Part shown: in pieces, positions 49,142 to 57,973 of the stretch | Numbering within the stretch: the first letter of the stretch is position 1 | Layout: every line of letters starts with the position of its first letter | Assembly (NCBI RefSeq): GCF_018332715.1 | Contig: NZ_BOQP01000001.1 | Location: forward strand, 1 to 64,000 | Length of the DNA stretch: 64,000 nt | Direction of reading: 5' to 3' | DNA from: Winogradskya consettensis | GTDB lineage: Bacteria; Actinomycetota; Actinomycetes; Mycobacteriales; Micromonosporaceae | The notes under the pieces: model-generated | Seen by the model: only the letters and a program-made list of their open reading frames with translations | Database searches by the model: none | Told to the model about the DNA's origin: nothing | Program-made: the position numbers and the translations under genes

Positions 49142-50356
49142 GTGCGGATCGCCATGATTTCCGAGCACGCGAGCCCGCTGCCCACCCCGGGCGGCACGGC
49201 CGGCGCCCAGCAGCGGCATGTCGCCGCGCTCTCCACCGCGCTGGCCCAGACGGGTCACGAGGTGCGGGTCTACGTGCGGCGCGACAACCCCGATCTGCCC
49301 GCCATGGTGAGCATGGGCGAGGGCGTCCAGGTGGTGCACGTGCCCGCCGGTCCCGCCCGGGTGATCCCCGCCGACCTGCTGCTTCCCCACATGGGGGATT
49401 TCGCGCAGTGGCTGCGCACGGAGTGGCTCGACAGCGACTGGCTTCCCGAGGTCGCCCACGCCCACTACTGGACCAGCGGTCTGGCGGCTGTCACCGCCGC
49501 GCGGCAGGTGGGCATCCCGGTGGTGCAGTCGTTCCACGAGCTCGCCGAGCATGACCTGCCCGGGATGGCGGGATCACCGAAAGGCCCGTCGCGGACCGGC
49601 TACGAGCGTGCGCTCGGCCGCGCGGTGGACCGGGTGGTCGCCCAGAGCCAGGACGAGCTGCGCGATCTCGTACGCATCGGAGTGCCGCGGGCGCGGTTGA
49701 CGGTCGTCCCGGCCGGGGTCGACAGCGATCACTTCACGCCGGAGGGCCCGAGCGTCGAGCGCGACCCGGAGCGGCCCCGCATCCTCACCGTCGGCCGGCT
49801 GGTCGAGAGCAAGGGGTTCGGCGACGTCATCCAGGCGATGCGGTTCGTGCCGGGAGCCGAGTGCGTCGTGGTGGGCGGCCCGTCCCCGCAGCAGCTCGCC
49901 GCTGACCCGCAGGCCAAGAAGCTGCGTGCGCTCGCCGAGCAGTACAAGGTCGCCGACCGGGTGCGCCTGATCGGCGCGGTGCCCGCCGGGGACATGCCCC
50001 GTTGGTACCGCTCCGCCGACCTGCTGGTCGCGGCGCCCTGGAACGAGCAGTTCGAGCTTGCTCCGCTGGAGGCCATGGCGTGCGGGGTGCCGGTGATCGG
50101 CACCTCGATCGGGGGCCTCAACGAGACCGTCGTGGACGGGCTCACCGGCGACCTGGTGCCGGCCCGGGATCCGCGTGCGCTCGGCAGTGCGCTGCGGCGG
50201 CTGGTCAACGACAAGGTCAGGCGATTCGCGTACGCCACTGCGGCGCTGGACCGGGCGCGGCAGGCGTACTCATGGAAGCGGGTTGCCTCGCAGTTGGGCT
50301 CGGTCTACGGTGCCGTCGCGGGCCGCCGGACCAGCGAAGCCGAGGTGGTTGTCTAG
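49142..50356 (+). CDS. Glycosyltransferase, GT4-like
   Basis: The 404-residue GT-B enzyme begins MRIAMISEHASPLPTPGG with GTAGAQQRHVAALSTALA, the acceptor-side N-domain. HYWTSGLAAVTAARQVG is near residue 106. The donor domain carries PRILTVGRLVESKGFGD near residue 218 and the E-x7-E motif EQFELAPLEAMACGVPVIGT near residues 302-320, typical of retaining GT4. GGAGGAGG precedes the GTG by about six bases. Sugar transfer to a lipid or cell-wall precursor is likely. No other sugar gene adjoins. Confidence 0.9.
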   Translation: MRIAMISEHASPLPTPGGTAGAQQRHVAALSTALAQTGHEVRVYVRRDNPDLPAMVSMGEGVQVVHVPAGPARVIPADLLLPHMGDFAQWLRTEWLDSDWLPEVAHAHYWTSGLAAVTAARQVGIPVVQSFHELAEHDLPGMAGSPKGPSRTGYERALGRAVDRVVAQSQDELRDLVRIGVPRARLTVVPAGVDSDHFTPEGPSVERDPERPRILTVGRLVESKGFGDVIQAMRFVPGAECVVVGGPSPQQLAADPQAKKLRALAEQYKVADRVRLIGAVPAGDMPRWYRSADLLVAAPWNEQFELAPLEAMACGVPVIGTSIGGLNETVVDGLTGDLVPARDPRALGSALRRLVNDKVRRFAYATAALDRARQAYSWKRVASQLGSVYGAVAGRRTSEAEVVV

Positions 50357-50438
50357 TCGCATCAACCAGTTGGTGGACACCGAAATCCCATCGGCTGGTC
50401 GACGCGGCGAAGTGCCTCATCAGGCCAAGCTTTGAGGC
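50357..50438 (+). promoter_or_regulatory. Promoter region of the ABC-exporter operon
   Basis: The 82-bp gap holds a CAACCAGTTGGTGG stretch with small inverted arms (ACCA/TGGT) and a near-repeat of the same word 25 bases on (GGCTGGTCGAC). CAAGCT ends seven bases before the ATG at 50439 and may be a leaderless -10. These are candidate sites for the operon's own response regulator. Confidence 0.35.
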
Positions 50439-51347
50439 ATGACAGTCATCGACGTCGCTCATCTTCAGAAGCGCTACGGGGACACCACCGCCGTGCGGGA
50501 CGTCTCCTTCACCGTCGACGCGGGCGAGATCTTCGGGATCCTCGGCCCCAACGGCGCGGGCAAGACGACCACCGTCGAGTGTGTCTCCGGCCTGCGCACG
50601 CCCGACGGCGGCTCGATCCGGGTCCTGGGCCGCGAGCCGCACGATCCCGAGCTGCGCGCCGAGGTCGGGGTGCAACTGCAGGAGAGTCAACTTCCCGAGA
50701 AGATGACCGTACGGGAAGCGCTCGAGCTCTGGTCCGCCTTCTACCCCGACCCGGCGGACTGGCGCGTGCTCGCCGGTGACCTGGGGCTGGACGCCAAGCT
50801 GGGGGCGCGGTTCGGCAAGCTGTCCGGCGGCCAGAAGCAGCGGCTCTCCATCGCGCTCGCGCTCGTCGGCAACCCGCGGATCGCGATCCTCGACGAGCTG
50901 ACCACCGGCCTCGACCCGCAGGCCCGGCGGGACACGTGGGACCTCATCGAGTCGGTTCGCGACCGCGGGGTCACCATCGTGCTGGTCACCCACTTCATGG
51001 AGGAGGCCGAGCGGCTCTGCGACCGGCTCGCCGTGATCGACGCCGGTGCGGTCGTCGCGCTCGACACCCCGGCCGGGCTGATCTCGCACCTCGCGGCGGA
51101 GCAGCGCCTGCGGTTCCGCCCGTCCCTGCCCGTCGACGATGCCCTGCTGACCGCGCTGCCCGAGGTCACCGAGGTGATCCGGCACGGCAACCAGCTGGAG
51201 GTGGCCGGCACCGGCAACCTGCTCCAGGCGGTCTCGGCCACCCTCGTGGCCCACCGGATCATCGCCCATGACCTACGCGTCGAGCAGGCCAGCCTGGACG
51301 ACGCCTTCGTGCGGCTGACCGGTCGCTCCACCGATCAGGAGGCCTGA
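50439..51347 (+). CDS. ABC transporter ATP-binding protein (DrrA-like)
   Basis: The 302-residue ATPase has Walker A GILGPNGAGKTTTVE near residue 37, the Q-loop VQLQESQ near residue 83, signature LSGGQKQRLSIALALV near residue 128, Walker B IAILDELTTGLDPQ near residue 147 and the H-loop VTHFMEEAERL near residue 184. The C-terminal 80 residues form an extension as in drug-exporter ATPases of the DrrA type. It is followed after one base by the permease gene and then by a sensor kinase and response regulator, so this is a sensed exporter. Its substrate is unknown. Confidence 0.93.
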   Translation: MTVIDVAHLQKRYGDTTAVRDVSFTVDAGEIFGILGPNGAGKTTTVECVSGLRTPDGGSIRVLGREPHDPELRAEVGVQLQESQLPEKMTVREALELWSAFYPDPADWRVLAGDLGLDAKLGARFGKLSGGQKQRLSIALALVGNPRIAILDELTTGLDPQARRDTWDLIESVRDRGVTIVLVTHFMEEAERLCDRLAVIDAGAVVALDTPAGLISHLAAEQRLRFRPSLPVDDALLTALPEVTEVIRHGNQLEVAGTGNLLQAVSATLVAHRIIAHDLRVEQASLDDAFVRLTGRSTDQEA

Positions 51348-51348
51348 C

Positions 51349-52089
51349 ATGTCGATCTTCGCCAAGCTGACCCGCTCCGAGCTGCGGCTGTTCCTGCGCG
51401 AGCCGGTGCAGGTGTTCTTCACCCTGCTCTTCCCGACGGTTCTGATCGCGATCCTCGGCAACATCCCCGATTTCGGCAAGCCGGACCCCGCGCTCGGTGG
51501 AGCACGGGTCATCGACCTCTACGTCGCGATCGCCGTCGTGTTCACCCTCGGCATGCTCGGCCTGCAGGTGGCACCGCTCGCCCTGGCCACCTATCGCGAG
51601 CGGGGCATCCTGCGCCGCATCGCGACCACCCCGGTCCGGCCGGTCACGCTGCTCGGCGCGCAGCTCGCGATGAACCTGCTCATCGCGATCGCCTCCGTCG
51701 CGCTCGTGCTGACCGTCGGCCGGCTCGCGTTCGACGTGGCGCTGCCCCGGCAGGCCGCCGGTTTCGTGGTCGCGTTCCTGCTCACGGCCGGCACGTCGTT
51801 CACCATCGGACTGCTCGTGGCCGCGATCGCCCCCTCGGGCAAGACGGCGAACAGCATCGGCACGTTCCTGTTCTTCCCGCTGATGTTCTTCGCCGGGCTG
51901 TGGACGCCGCGCGAGGTCTTCCCCGGTCTGCTGCGGACGATCAGCGATCTCAGCCCGCTGGGCGCCGGCGAGCGGGCGCTGCACGCGGCGATGACGGGGT
52001 CGTGGCCGTCGTGGGGATCGCTTACCGTGCTCCTGGCGTACATGCTGGTTCTCGGGATCGCCGCGGCCCGCCTGTTCCGCTGGGAATGA
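51349..52089 (+). CDS. ABC-2 type permease
   Basis: The 246-residue permease has about six hydrophobic helices (residues about 20-40, 55-85, 100-125, 130-160, 165-190, 220-245). The EXXAM-like loop LATYRERGILRRIATTP near residue 80 is typical of ABC-2 permeases, with a conserved coupling helix. It starts one base after the ATPase stop. It pairs with the upstream ATPase to form a drug- or lipid-exporter, and its last bases overlap the beginning of the kinase frame. Confidence 0.92.
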   Translation: MSIFAKLTRSELRLFLREPVQVFFTLLFPTVLIAILGNIPDFGKPDPALGGARVIDLYVAIAVVFTLGMLGLQVAPLALATYRERGILRRIATTPVRPVTLLGAQLAMNLLIAIASVALVLTVGRLAFDVALPRQAAGFVVAFLLTAGTSFTIGLLVAAIAPSGKTANSIGTFLFFPLMFFAGLWTPREVFPGLLRTISDLSPLGAGERALHAAMTGSWPSWGSLTVLLAYMLVLGIAAARLFRWE

Positions 52090-52097
52090 GGGACACC

Positions 52098-53360
52098 ATG
52101 AGCCTGACGGGTCAGACCGGGCTGCTGGACCGGTTGCGGATGATCGTTCCCTATGCCGCCCTCGCCGCCTCGACGGTCCTGGTCGTCATCACGCTGGACG
52201 ATCCCGAGATCCCTCACCGGCCGTTCGGGGTGTCGCTGGCGGTCTGCGGGGTCACCGTCGCCTGGATCGCGTGGTTCGCCACCCTGCACCCGCAATGGCG
52301 GACCCGGCAACGGCTCATGACGGTGTTCTTCATCGGGTTGAGCGCCCTGAACGCGCTGCTGATCTGGACGAACCCGCTCTTCGGATTCTTCGCCTGGTCG
52401 GTCTATCTCTACGTTCTCTATGCGTTGCGCGGTCGGTGGCGGCTGGTGGGAGCGGCCGGCGTCGGGGTCTGCACGGCGATCTCGCAGATGAACGGTTTCT
52501 GGATCCTGGGGGAGCCGGGTCAATGGGGAAAGTTCGCCGTCGTCCTGGCTTTCAACATCTCCATCGGCACGGCGATGACCTTCCTGACCATCGCCACGGA
52601 CGGCCATCATGAGCGTCGCGCCCGGATGCTCGACGAGCTCTCCGAGGCCAACCGCAAGCTCGCCGCCGCGCTCGAGGAGAACGCGGGCCTGCACGCCCAG
52701 CTGCTCGTCCAGGCCCGCGAGGCCGGCGTCCTCGATGAACGCCAGCGTCTCGCCGGCGAGATCCACGACGTGCTGGCCCAGGGCCTGACCGGCATCGTCA
52801 CCCAGCTCGAAGCCGCCGACCAGGCCGCCGATCGCCCCGCCGACTGGCGCCGGCACCTCGGCGCTGCCCGCAAGCTGGCCCGCGACAGCCTCGCCGAGGC
52901 CCGCCGCTCGGTCCGCGCGATGCGCCCGCAGCAACTCGACACGGCGGCCCTGCCGGAGGCCCTGCGCGAGCTGGTCGGCGAATGGACGACCCGGCACGGC
53001 GTGACCGCCGAGCTCATCACGACCGGCCCGGCCCGCACCCTGCTCCCCGAGATCGAGGCCACCCTGCTCCGCACCGCCCAGGAAGCGCTCACCAACGTCG
53101 CCCGGCACGCCGCTGCCGCCCGCGTCGCCCTGACCTTGTCCTACATGGAGGATCTGGTGACCCTTGACGTCCGCGACGACGGCACCGGCTTCGACCCCGC
53201 CGTCCCGCGATCCCGGCCGGACGGCGGCGGCTACGGCCTGACCGCCATGCGTGAGCGGGTCCAGCGCATAGCCGGCACCCTGGAGGTCGAGTCCGAGCCC
53301 GGTCTCGGCACCGCGATCTCCGCCTGCGTCCCCGCTCTGCGCCTGGAGACCGCGTCATGA
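52098..53360 (+). CDS. Sensor histidine kinase of the ABC-exporter operon
   Basis: The 420-residue kinase has five or six N-terminal membrane helices (residues about 15-180) with few extracytoplasmic residues. A coiled coil follows (HHERRARMLDELSEANRKLA), then the phosphoacceptor ERQRLAGEIHDVLAQGLTGI near residue 218 and HATPase motifs (AQEALTNVARHAAA, LDVRDDGTGFDP). Start choice: ATG 52098 has GAGGGA upstream. A prior ATG at 52086 overlaps the permease stop. Such intramembrane-sensing kinases often detect lipid II-binding peptides. Its stop overlaps the next gene (ATGA). Confidence 0.92.
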   Translation: MSLTGQTGLLDRLRMIVPYAALAASTVLVVITLDDPEIPHRPFGVSLAVCGVTVAWIAWFATLHPQWRTRQRLMTVFFIGLSALNALLIWTNPLFGFFAWSVYLYVLYALRGRWRLVGAAGVGVCTAISQMNGFWILGEPGQWGKFAVVLAFNISIGTAMTFLTIATDGHHERRARMLDELSEANRKLAAALEENAGLHAQLLVQAREAGVLDERQRLAGEIHDVLAQGLTGIVTQLEAADQAADRPADWRRHLGAARKLARDSLAEARRSVRAMRPQQLDTAALPEALRELVGEWTTRHGVTAELITTGPARTLLPEIEATLLRTAQEALTNVARHAAAARVALTLSYMEDLVTLDVRDDGTGFDPAVPRSRPDGGGYGLTAMRERVQRIAGTLEVESEPGLGTAISACVPALRLETAS

Positions 53361-53998
53361 TCAAGCTGCTGATCGTGGACGACCACCCGGTGGTGCGCGA
53401 CGGACTGCGGGGCATGTTCGCCGGTGACGACCGGTTCCAGGTGCTGGGGGAGGCCGCCGACGGGGCCGAGGCGCTCGTGGTCGCGCGGGACGTCGACCCG
53501 GACGTGGTGCTGATGGATCTCCGGATGCCGGGGATGGACGGCGTGAGCACGATCCGGGCGATGCGCACACAGGGGTTCCGTGCCCGGGTGCTCGTGCTGA
53601 CCACGTACGACAGCGACAGCGACGTGCTGCCGGCGATCAAGGCCGGTGCGACCGGTTACCTGCTCAAGGACACACCACGCGAGGAGTTGTTCCGGGCTGT
53701 GTCGGCCGCCCACCGCGGGGAGTCAGTGCTCTCGCCCGCGGTGGCCGGCAGACTGATGGGGGAGCTGCGGTCACCCGCGCCCGGCCGCGAACCGTTGAGT
53801 CAGCGGGAGCTCGAGGTGCTGGGCCTGATCGCGCAGGGCTGCTCCAACCGGGAAGCCGCGACCCGCCTGTTCATCAGCGAGGCGACGGTGAAGACGCACC
53901 TGCTGCATGCGTACGCGAAGCTGGGTGTCCGGGATCGCGCCGCCGCAGTGGCCACAGCCTTCGAACGTGGCCTGCTCGGCACCCGCCGGGAGCCCTGA
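53357..53998 (+). CDS. LuxR/NarL-family response regulator
   Basis: The 213-residue response regulator has a receiver domain (LLIVDDHPVVRDGLRGMF, phosphoacceptor in DVVLMDLRMPGMDG near residue 53, lysine in GYLLKDTPREE near residue 103) and a LuxR-type DNA-binding domain (LSQREREVLGLIAQGCSNRE, VKTHLLHAYAKLGVRDRAAA). It shares ATGA with the upstream kinase. It completes the four-gene operon ATPase-permease-kinase-regulator and probably controls the operon itself. About 140 bases follow with no gene. Confidence 0.93.
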   Translation: MIKLLIVDDHPVVRDGLRGMFAGDDRFQVLGEAADGAEALVVARDVDPDVVLMDLRMPGMDGVSTIRAMRTQGFRARVLVLTTYDSDSDVLPAIKAGATGYLLKDTPREELFRAVSAAHRGESVLSPAVAGRLMGELRSPAPGREPLSQRELEVLGLIAQGCSNREAATRLFISEATVKTHLLHAYAKLGVRDRAAAVATAFERGLLGTRREP

Positions 53999-54141
53999 AA
54001 CGGGTCATGCGCCCGGCGCCGGACTGAGCGCGACGCGGGCGTCGGCCATCACAGATGACCGTCCAGCCGTCGCGGCGCTCGGTGAGCTTCTCCGGAATTC
54101 CCGGCCATAACGGTCGGCGAGGGACTGCTCCCAGGTGCCGA

Positions 54142-54478
54142 TCAGGGCGGTATCGACGCGACCGTGTCGCCGCTGGGGGTCATCTCCTGCCCGGCGATCA
54201 TGAGCAGCTCAACGGCCGAGCCGAGACCACCCAGGGTCTGCCCGAGAGCGGGCACCCCGGTGAGGTCCCCGTCGCGCACCGCCGCCACCAACCGGGCAGC
54301 TGAGGCGAGCTGATCACCGGCCACGGCGACCGCACGGCGGGCGAGCACCAGAGCCGCGACGGCCGCCACGGCGGGCACGACCACCACCGCAACAGCAGCA
54401 CAGCTCCTGCGCAATCCCGTCTATGGCGGCCACGGTGGGTGCCCACACCACGCCGTTGTAGGGCCATCCTTGCTCCAT
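54142..54478 (-). pseudogene. Frameshifted small hydrophobic protein
   Basis: The best start (ATG at 54478) has GAGGAG five bases upstream (minus strand, 54484-54489) and encodes MEQGWPYNGVVWAPTVAAID, but that frame soon becomes Cys/Arg-rich nonsense and stops. The overlapping +1 frame continues with high GC3 and a normal hydrophobic helix (AAVAVVVVPAVAAVAALVLA) and ends sensibly (DTVASIPP at 54142). Together they look like one gene of about 112 residues broken by a single-base change around 54390. A sequencing or assembly error, or a start in the second frame, is also possible. Confidence 0.5.
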
Positions 54479-54575
54479 GACATCTCCTCGTGGCAGGGCG
54501 GTCCGCGCCAGTCACATCGCCCGGAGCGGCCGGACAATGAGGAAAGGCAGAGGTACCAGCGTCGCCGGTGCCGAT

Positions 54576-54689
54576 ATCACCCCGCTGCACACCGGCACCA
54601 TCGCGCTGAGTGATCTCCAGGAGACCCTGGAACTTCTCGACTCGGGCAAAAGTACCCATGCCAAGGTCCTCGTCGATCCCCGAACGTGA
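54576..54689 (+). pseudogene. Remnant of an alcohol dehydrogenase 3' end
   Basis: The last 37 codons of an open frame (TGTIALSDLQETLELLDSGK, then THAKVLVDPRT) match the C-terminal end of zinc-dependent, MDR-type alcohol dehydrogenases, where a helix pair and a VLVDP-like strand close the protein. The catalytic and cofactor domains are absent: sequence upstream within 100 bases is unrelated. It is probably a leftover of a deleted dehydrogenase gene, lying head to head with the frameshifted gene. Confidence 0.55.
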
Positions 54690-54760
54690 CAACGGGTTTG
54701 CTCTGGTCGTCCGCGGGTTAGATCCTGATCGCCTGTATACGGAAGCGAAGCGAGGAACCC

Positions 54761-55264
54761 GTGACGGACGAACCGTTGTACTCCCAGTTCGGCTTCACCG
54801 ACGCCGAGTGGGGTCTGCTCGTCGGCCTGCCCCAGTCGGTGCTGACCGCGGCTAGCGTGGCAACCCACGACAGCGCGCGCAAAACCCGCCAGGAGCAGGC
54901 CGCGGGCCTGGAGAAGATCTCCGACGCCCGCGCCTCGGCCAGCGGCCTGGTCACCGCGGTGGCCGGCGCCGTGCTCGCCGCAACCGGCGACCCGGACCTG
55001 GGCGAGGAACTCCCCGCCATCGAGCCCGCCGACCCCGTCGGCTACGGCGAAGACGTCGTCACCAGGGCAGCGGAGGCAGCGACGCTGCTCGCCGCCAAGG
55101 CCTCCCCGGAGGACGCCGAAACCTACAAGCACTGGCTGGTGGAGATCGCCGACACCGTCGTGGGCGCCGCCTCAACCGGTGGCGTGCTCGGCATCGGCGG
55201 CGAGGACGTCACCGACAGCGAGCGCGCCTTCCGCGACAGCCTCGCGAAGGCCCTCACCGACTGA
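54761..55264 (+). CDS. Hypothetical protein (helical)
   Basis: I recognise no firm family for this 167-residue soluble protein. It is alpha-helical and Ala-rich, starting MTDEPLYSQFGFTDAEWGLL. The centre (ARASASGLVTAVAGAVLAAT) could be a membrane-lying or buried helix, and the C-terminus is GIGGEDVTDSERAFRDSLAK. GAGGAAC lies before the GTG start. It stands alone and is followed by a strong terminator shared with the convergent helicase gene. GC3 supports it as real. Confidence 0.72.
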   Translation: MTDEPLYSQFGFTDAEWGLLVGLPQSVLTAASVATHDSARKTRQEQAAGLEKISDARASASGLVTAVAGAVLAATGDPDLGEELPAIEPADPVGYGEDVVTRAAEAATLLAAKASPEDAETYKHWLVEIADTVVGAASTGGVLGIGGEDVTDSERAFRDSLAKALTD

Positions 55265-55281
55265 GCTCTCGTAGGAACGCG

Positions 55282-55311
55282 AACGGCGCCGGCCTCGAGG
55301 CCGGCGCCGTT
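55282..55311. terminator. Bidirectional hairpin terminator
   Basis: AACGGCGCCGGCC and GGCCGGCGCCGTT form a perfect 13-bp stem with a TCGA loop, followed by TTGTTGT on the plus strand. It lies between the convergent hypothetical gene and the RecQ-like gene. Confidence 0.9.
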
Positions 55312-55324
55312 TGTTGTGGGTGGG

Positions 55325-56965
55325 TCAGGCCTGGGTGAGGAGTTTGTGCTCCAGGACGACGGGGACGGACAGGGTTTTGTAGCCCTGGGATTCGAAGAGG
55401 ACGGTGACCTTTTCCTCCTCGTAGCCCATGACCATGCCGGGGCCCCATTCGGGGTGCTGGACGGTGCTGTGGACCTTGAAGGGTTCGTCACCGGCGGCTT
55501 CTTCGACCTCTTCGGCTGCTCCGTCGGCGCAGTTATCGCAGTGGCCGCATTGGCGGGTGACGTCTTCGCCGAAGTAGGAGAGGAGGGTCTGGGTGCGGCA
55601 GGCTCGGGTTTCGGCGAAGGCTCGCATCATGTCGGTGCGGGAGCGTTGGACGAGTTGCTGGCGTTCGTGTTCGGCGAGGGCTGCCTCGGCTGCCTTGGCG
55701 GGCAGGGGGGCGTAGCGGGGGACCGTCCACTTGGTGCCGTCGACGTGGGCTGCTCCTACCTGCTCGAGGAGGGCGAGGAGCTGGCCGAGTTTGCGGGGGC
55801 CGAGGCCGGTTTTTTCCTTGAGGGCGGTTTTGGTGGCGACGCCGGCGCGCAGGGCGGCGGCGAGCTCGCGGACCTCGACGAGGTCGGGGCTGCCGCCGTT
55901 GAAGAAGCGCTGGATCGCTTCGTCCTCGGAGCGCCACAGCAGCAGGGAGCGGCTCGCCTCGCCGTCGCGGCCCATGCGGCCGATCTCCTGGAAGTAGCTG
56001 TCCGGGGAGTCGGGGAGGGCCATGTGGGCGACCCAGCGGATGTTGGGCTTGTCGATGCCCATGCCGAACGCCGAGGTGGCCACCATGATGTCGAGCTTGT
56101 CGTTGGAGAAGTCCTCGTGGCGCTGCTCGCGGGCGCCCGATGCCATGCCGCCGTGGTAGAAGTCGGCGGGGTAGCCGGCCTTGGTGAGTTTCTCGGCGAG
56201 CTCCTCGGCGGCACGGCGGGTGGCGACGTAGATGATGCCGGGGCGTTCGACCTCGTCGAGCAGGGCGGTCAGGCGGCGCCAGCGGTAATTCTCGTCGGGG
56301 CACTGGGCGACCTCGAGGAACAGGTTGCGCCGGTCCAGGCCGGAGACGTGGATCTCCGGTTTTTTCAGTTGCAGGCGGGCGATGATGTCGTCGCGCACCG
56401 GGGGTGAGGCCGTGGCGGTCAGCGCGACCACCGGGGGCCGGCCCAGGCCCTTGATCAGGTGACCGATCTGCAGGAAGTCCGGGCGGAAGTCGTGGCCCCA
56501 CACGGAGATGCAGTGCGCCTCGTCGACGGCGACCAGGCCGGGGCGCAGGGCTCGCACCTCGGCCAGCCGCTCCGGATCGCTGAGCTGCTCGGGGGTGATG
56601 AACAGGAACTCCGCCCGGCCCTCGCGGATCTCCTTGATGGCCTCGCGCTGCTGAGCCGGCGTCTCCGCGGAGCTGACGCGGACGGCGCGCAGCTTCGGGT
56701 CGTTGTACTCGTTCAGCGCGGCGATCTGGTCCTGCTGCAGGGCCAGCAGTGGCGAGATGACCACTGTCGGCCCGGGCAGCAGTACCGCCGGGATCTGGTA
56801 GATCGCCGACTTGCCGGCGCCCGTGGGCAGCACGACGAGTGCGTCATGCCGGCGCAGGATCGCGCGCATCGGCTTGAACTGGCCGGGGCGTAGCGACGGC
56901 CAGCCGAAGTGTTTGCGCGCGATCTTGCGCAGCCTGGGCCCATAGACGGGAATGTTCAGCTTCAT
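55325..56965 (-). CDS. RecQ-family ATP-dependent DNA helicase
   Basis: The 546-residue DEAH-box protein contains motif 0 (FGWPSLRPGQFKPMRAIL), Walker A LPTGAGKSAIYQ near residue 46, DEAHCISVWGHDFRP near residue 145, motif III ALTATASP, and motif VI QEIGRMGRDGEAS near residue 325. The RecQ zinc-binding region is CRTQTLLSYFGED and CGHCDNC (about residues 450-480). It lacks the HRDC domain and ends with a shorter tail. It likely unwinds recombination intermediates. The ATG at 56965 is preferred over 57001, as the frame before it lacks features. Confidence 0.93.
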   Translation of the reverse strand: MKLNIPVYGPRLRKIARKHFGWPSLRPGQFKPMRAILRRHDALVVLPTGAGKSAIYQIPAVLLPGPTVVISPLLALQQDQIAALNEYNDPKLRAVRVSSAETPAQQREAIKEIREGRAEFLFITPEQLSDPERLAEVRALRPGLVAVDEAHCISVWGHDFRPDFLQIGHLIKGLGRPPVVALTATASPPVRDDIIARLQLKKPEIHVSGLDRRNLFLEVAQCPDENYRWRRLTALLDEVERPGIIYVATRRAAEELAEKLTKAGYPADFYHGGMASGAREQRHEDFSNDKLDIMVATSAFGMGIDKPNIRWVAHMALPDSPDSYFQEIGRMGRDGEASRSLLLWRSEDEAIQRFFNGGSPDLVEVRELAAALRAGVATKTALKEKTGLGPRKLGQLLALLEQVGAAHVDGTKWTVPRYAPLPAKAAEAALAEHERQQLVQRSRTDMMRAFAETRACRTQTLLSYFGEDVTRQCGHCDNCADGAAEEVEEAAGDEPFKVHSTVQHPEWGPGMVMGYEEEKVTVLFESQGYKTLSVPVVLEHKLLTQA

Positions 56966-57004
56966 CGAGCGGCCATTCTGCCCCAGGGGTATGACAATCA
57001 AACG

Positions 57005-57955
57005 TCAGCGATGCCCGGGGAGGACCTTCGCGGCGTACAGGTCGAAGAGTCCCTGCCAGTTCGGCCCGGTGTTGGCGACGTAGATCTCGTCGAAGCCGGC
57101 CTTCGCGTACTGATCGATCATCTCCAGGTGGGCCTGCGGGTCGTTGCCGCAGACGAAGGCCTCCTTGACCATGTCCGGGGTGACCAGCTGGGACGCCTGC
57201 TCGAAGTGCTTGGGCGACGGCAGGACCTGGGAGAGTTCGCCGGGCACGCCGGCGTTGGGCCACTTCTCGTACGCGATCCGCGCCCCCTCCTGCTCGGAGC
57301 CCGCGAACGCCGCCTTGAACCCCGCCTGCGCGACCTTCTCCCCGCCGCCCTGGCTGCGGAACTGGGAGACGAGCTCGCCGTCGGGCATCGTGCTGACGTA
57401 CCCGTCGCCGATCCGTGCGGCCACCTCGACGGCCTTGGGCCCGAAGCCCGACACCAGGATCTCGACCGGCTTCTCGGGCAGGGTGTAGATGCGGGCGTTC
57501 TCCACCGTGTAGTGCTTGCCGCGATGGGAGACGACGCCGCCCTTCCACAGCTCGCGCATGATCGCGATGGCTTCCTCGAGCATCTCCAGGCGTACGTCCG
57601 CCTCGGGCCACGCGTCGCCGAAGATGTGCTCGTTGAGCGCCTCACCGGTGCCTACGCCGAGCCGGAACTTGCCGCCGGTCAGCACGGCACTGGTCGCTGC
57701 GGCCTGGGCGATGACGGCGGGATGGATGCGTACGGTGGGGCACGTGACCGCCGTGGTGATCGGCAGCGAGCAGACCTGACTGATGGCGCCGATCGTGGAC
57801 CACACGAACGAGCTCTGGCCCTGGGCGTCCACCCACGGGTGATAGTGGTCGGAGATCCAGAGGGCCGAGAACCCGGCCTGTTCCGCGCCCCTGGCCTGCT
57901 CGATGAGCTCGGCGGGCGTGTACTCCTCGCTTGACAGGAAATATCCGATTCGCAT
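57005..57955 (-). CDS. LLM-class F420-dependent oxidoreductase
   Basis: The 316-residue luciferase-like enzyme has the F420 fold: MRIGYFLSSEEYTPAELIEQ, then LWISDHYHPWVDAQGQ near residue 32, GKFRLGVGTGEALNEHIFG near residue 93 and the C-terminal AYAKAGFDEIYVANTGP. It matches the glucose-6-phosphate-dehydrogenase-like (Fgd-type) and TIGR03557 groups. F420 use is common in Micromonosporaceae. The substrate is unknown. It sits between the helicase gene and the small membrane protein on the same strand. Confidence 0.9.
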   Translation of the reverse strand: MRIGYFLSSEEYTPAELIEQARGAEQAGFSALWISDHYHPWVDAQGQSSFVWSTIGAISQVCSLPITTAVTCPTVRIHPAVIAQAAATSAVLTGGKFRLGVGTGEALNEHIFGDAWPEADVRLEMLEEAIAIMRELWKGGVVSHRGKHYTVENARIYTLPEKPVEILVSGFGPKAVEVAARIGDGYVSTMPDGELVSQFRSQGGGEKVAQAGFKAAFAGSEQEGARIAYEKWPNAGVPGELSQVLPSPKHFEQASQLVTPDMVKEAFVCGNDPQAHLEMIDQYAKAGFDEIYVANTGPNWQGLFDLYAAKVLPGHR

Positions 57956-57973
57956 GCCAGCCGGATACCCCTG

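Noticed and set aside
54198..54692. 164-residue minus-strand frame
   Set aside because: Overlaps the frameshifted gene and the dehydrogenase remnant with no recognised domain; composition is that of a shadow frame.
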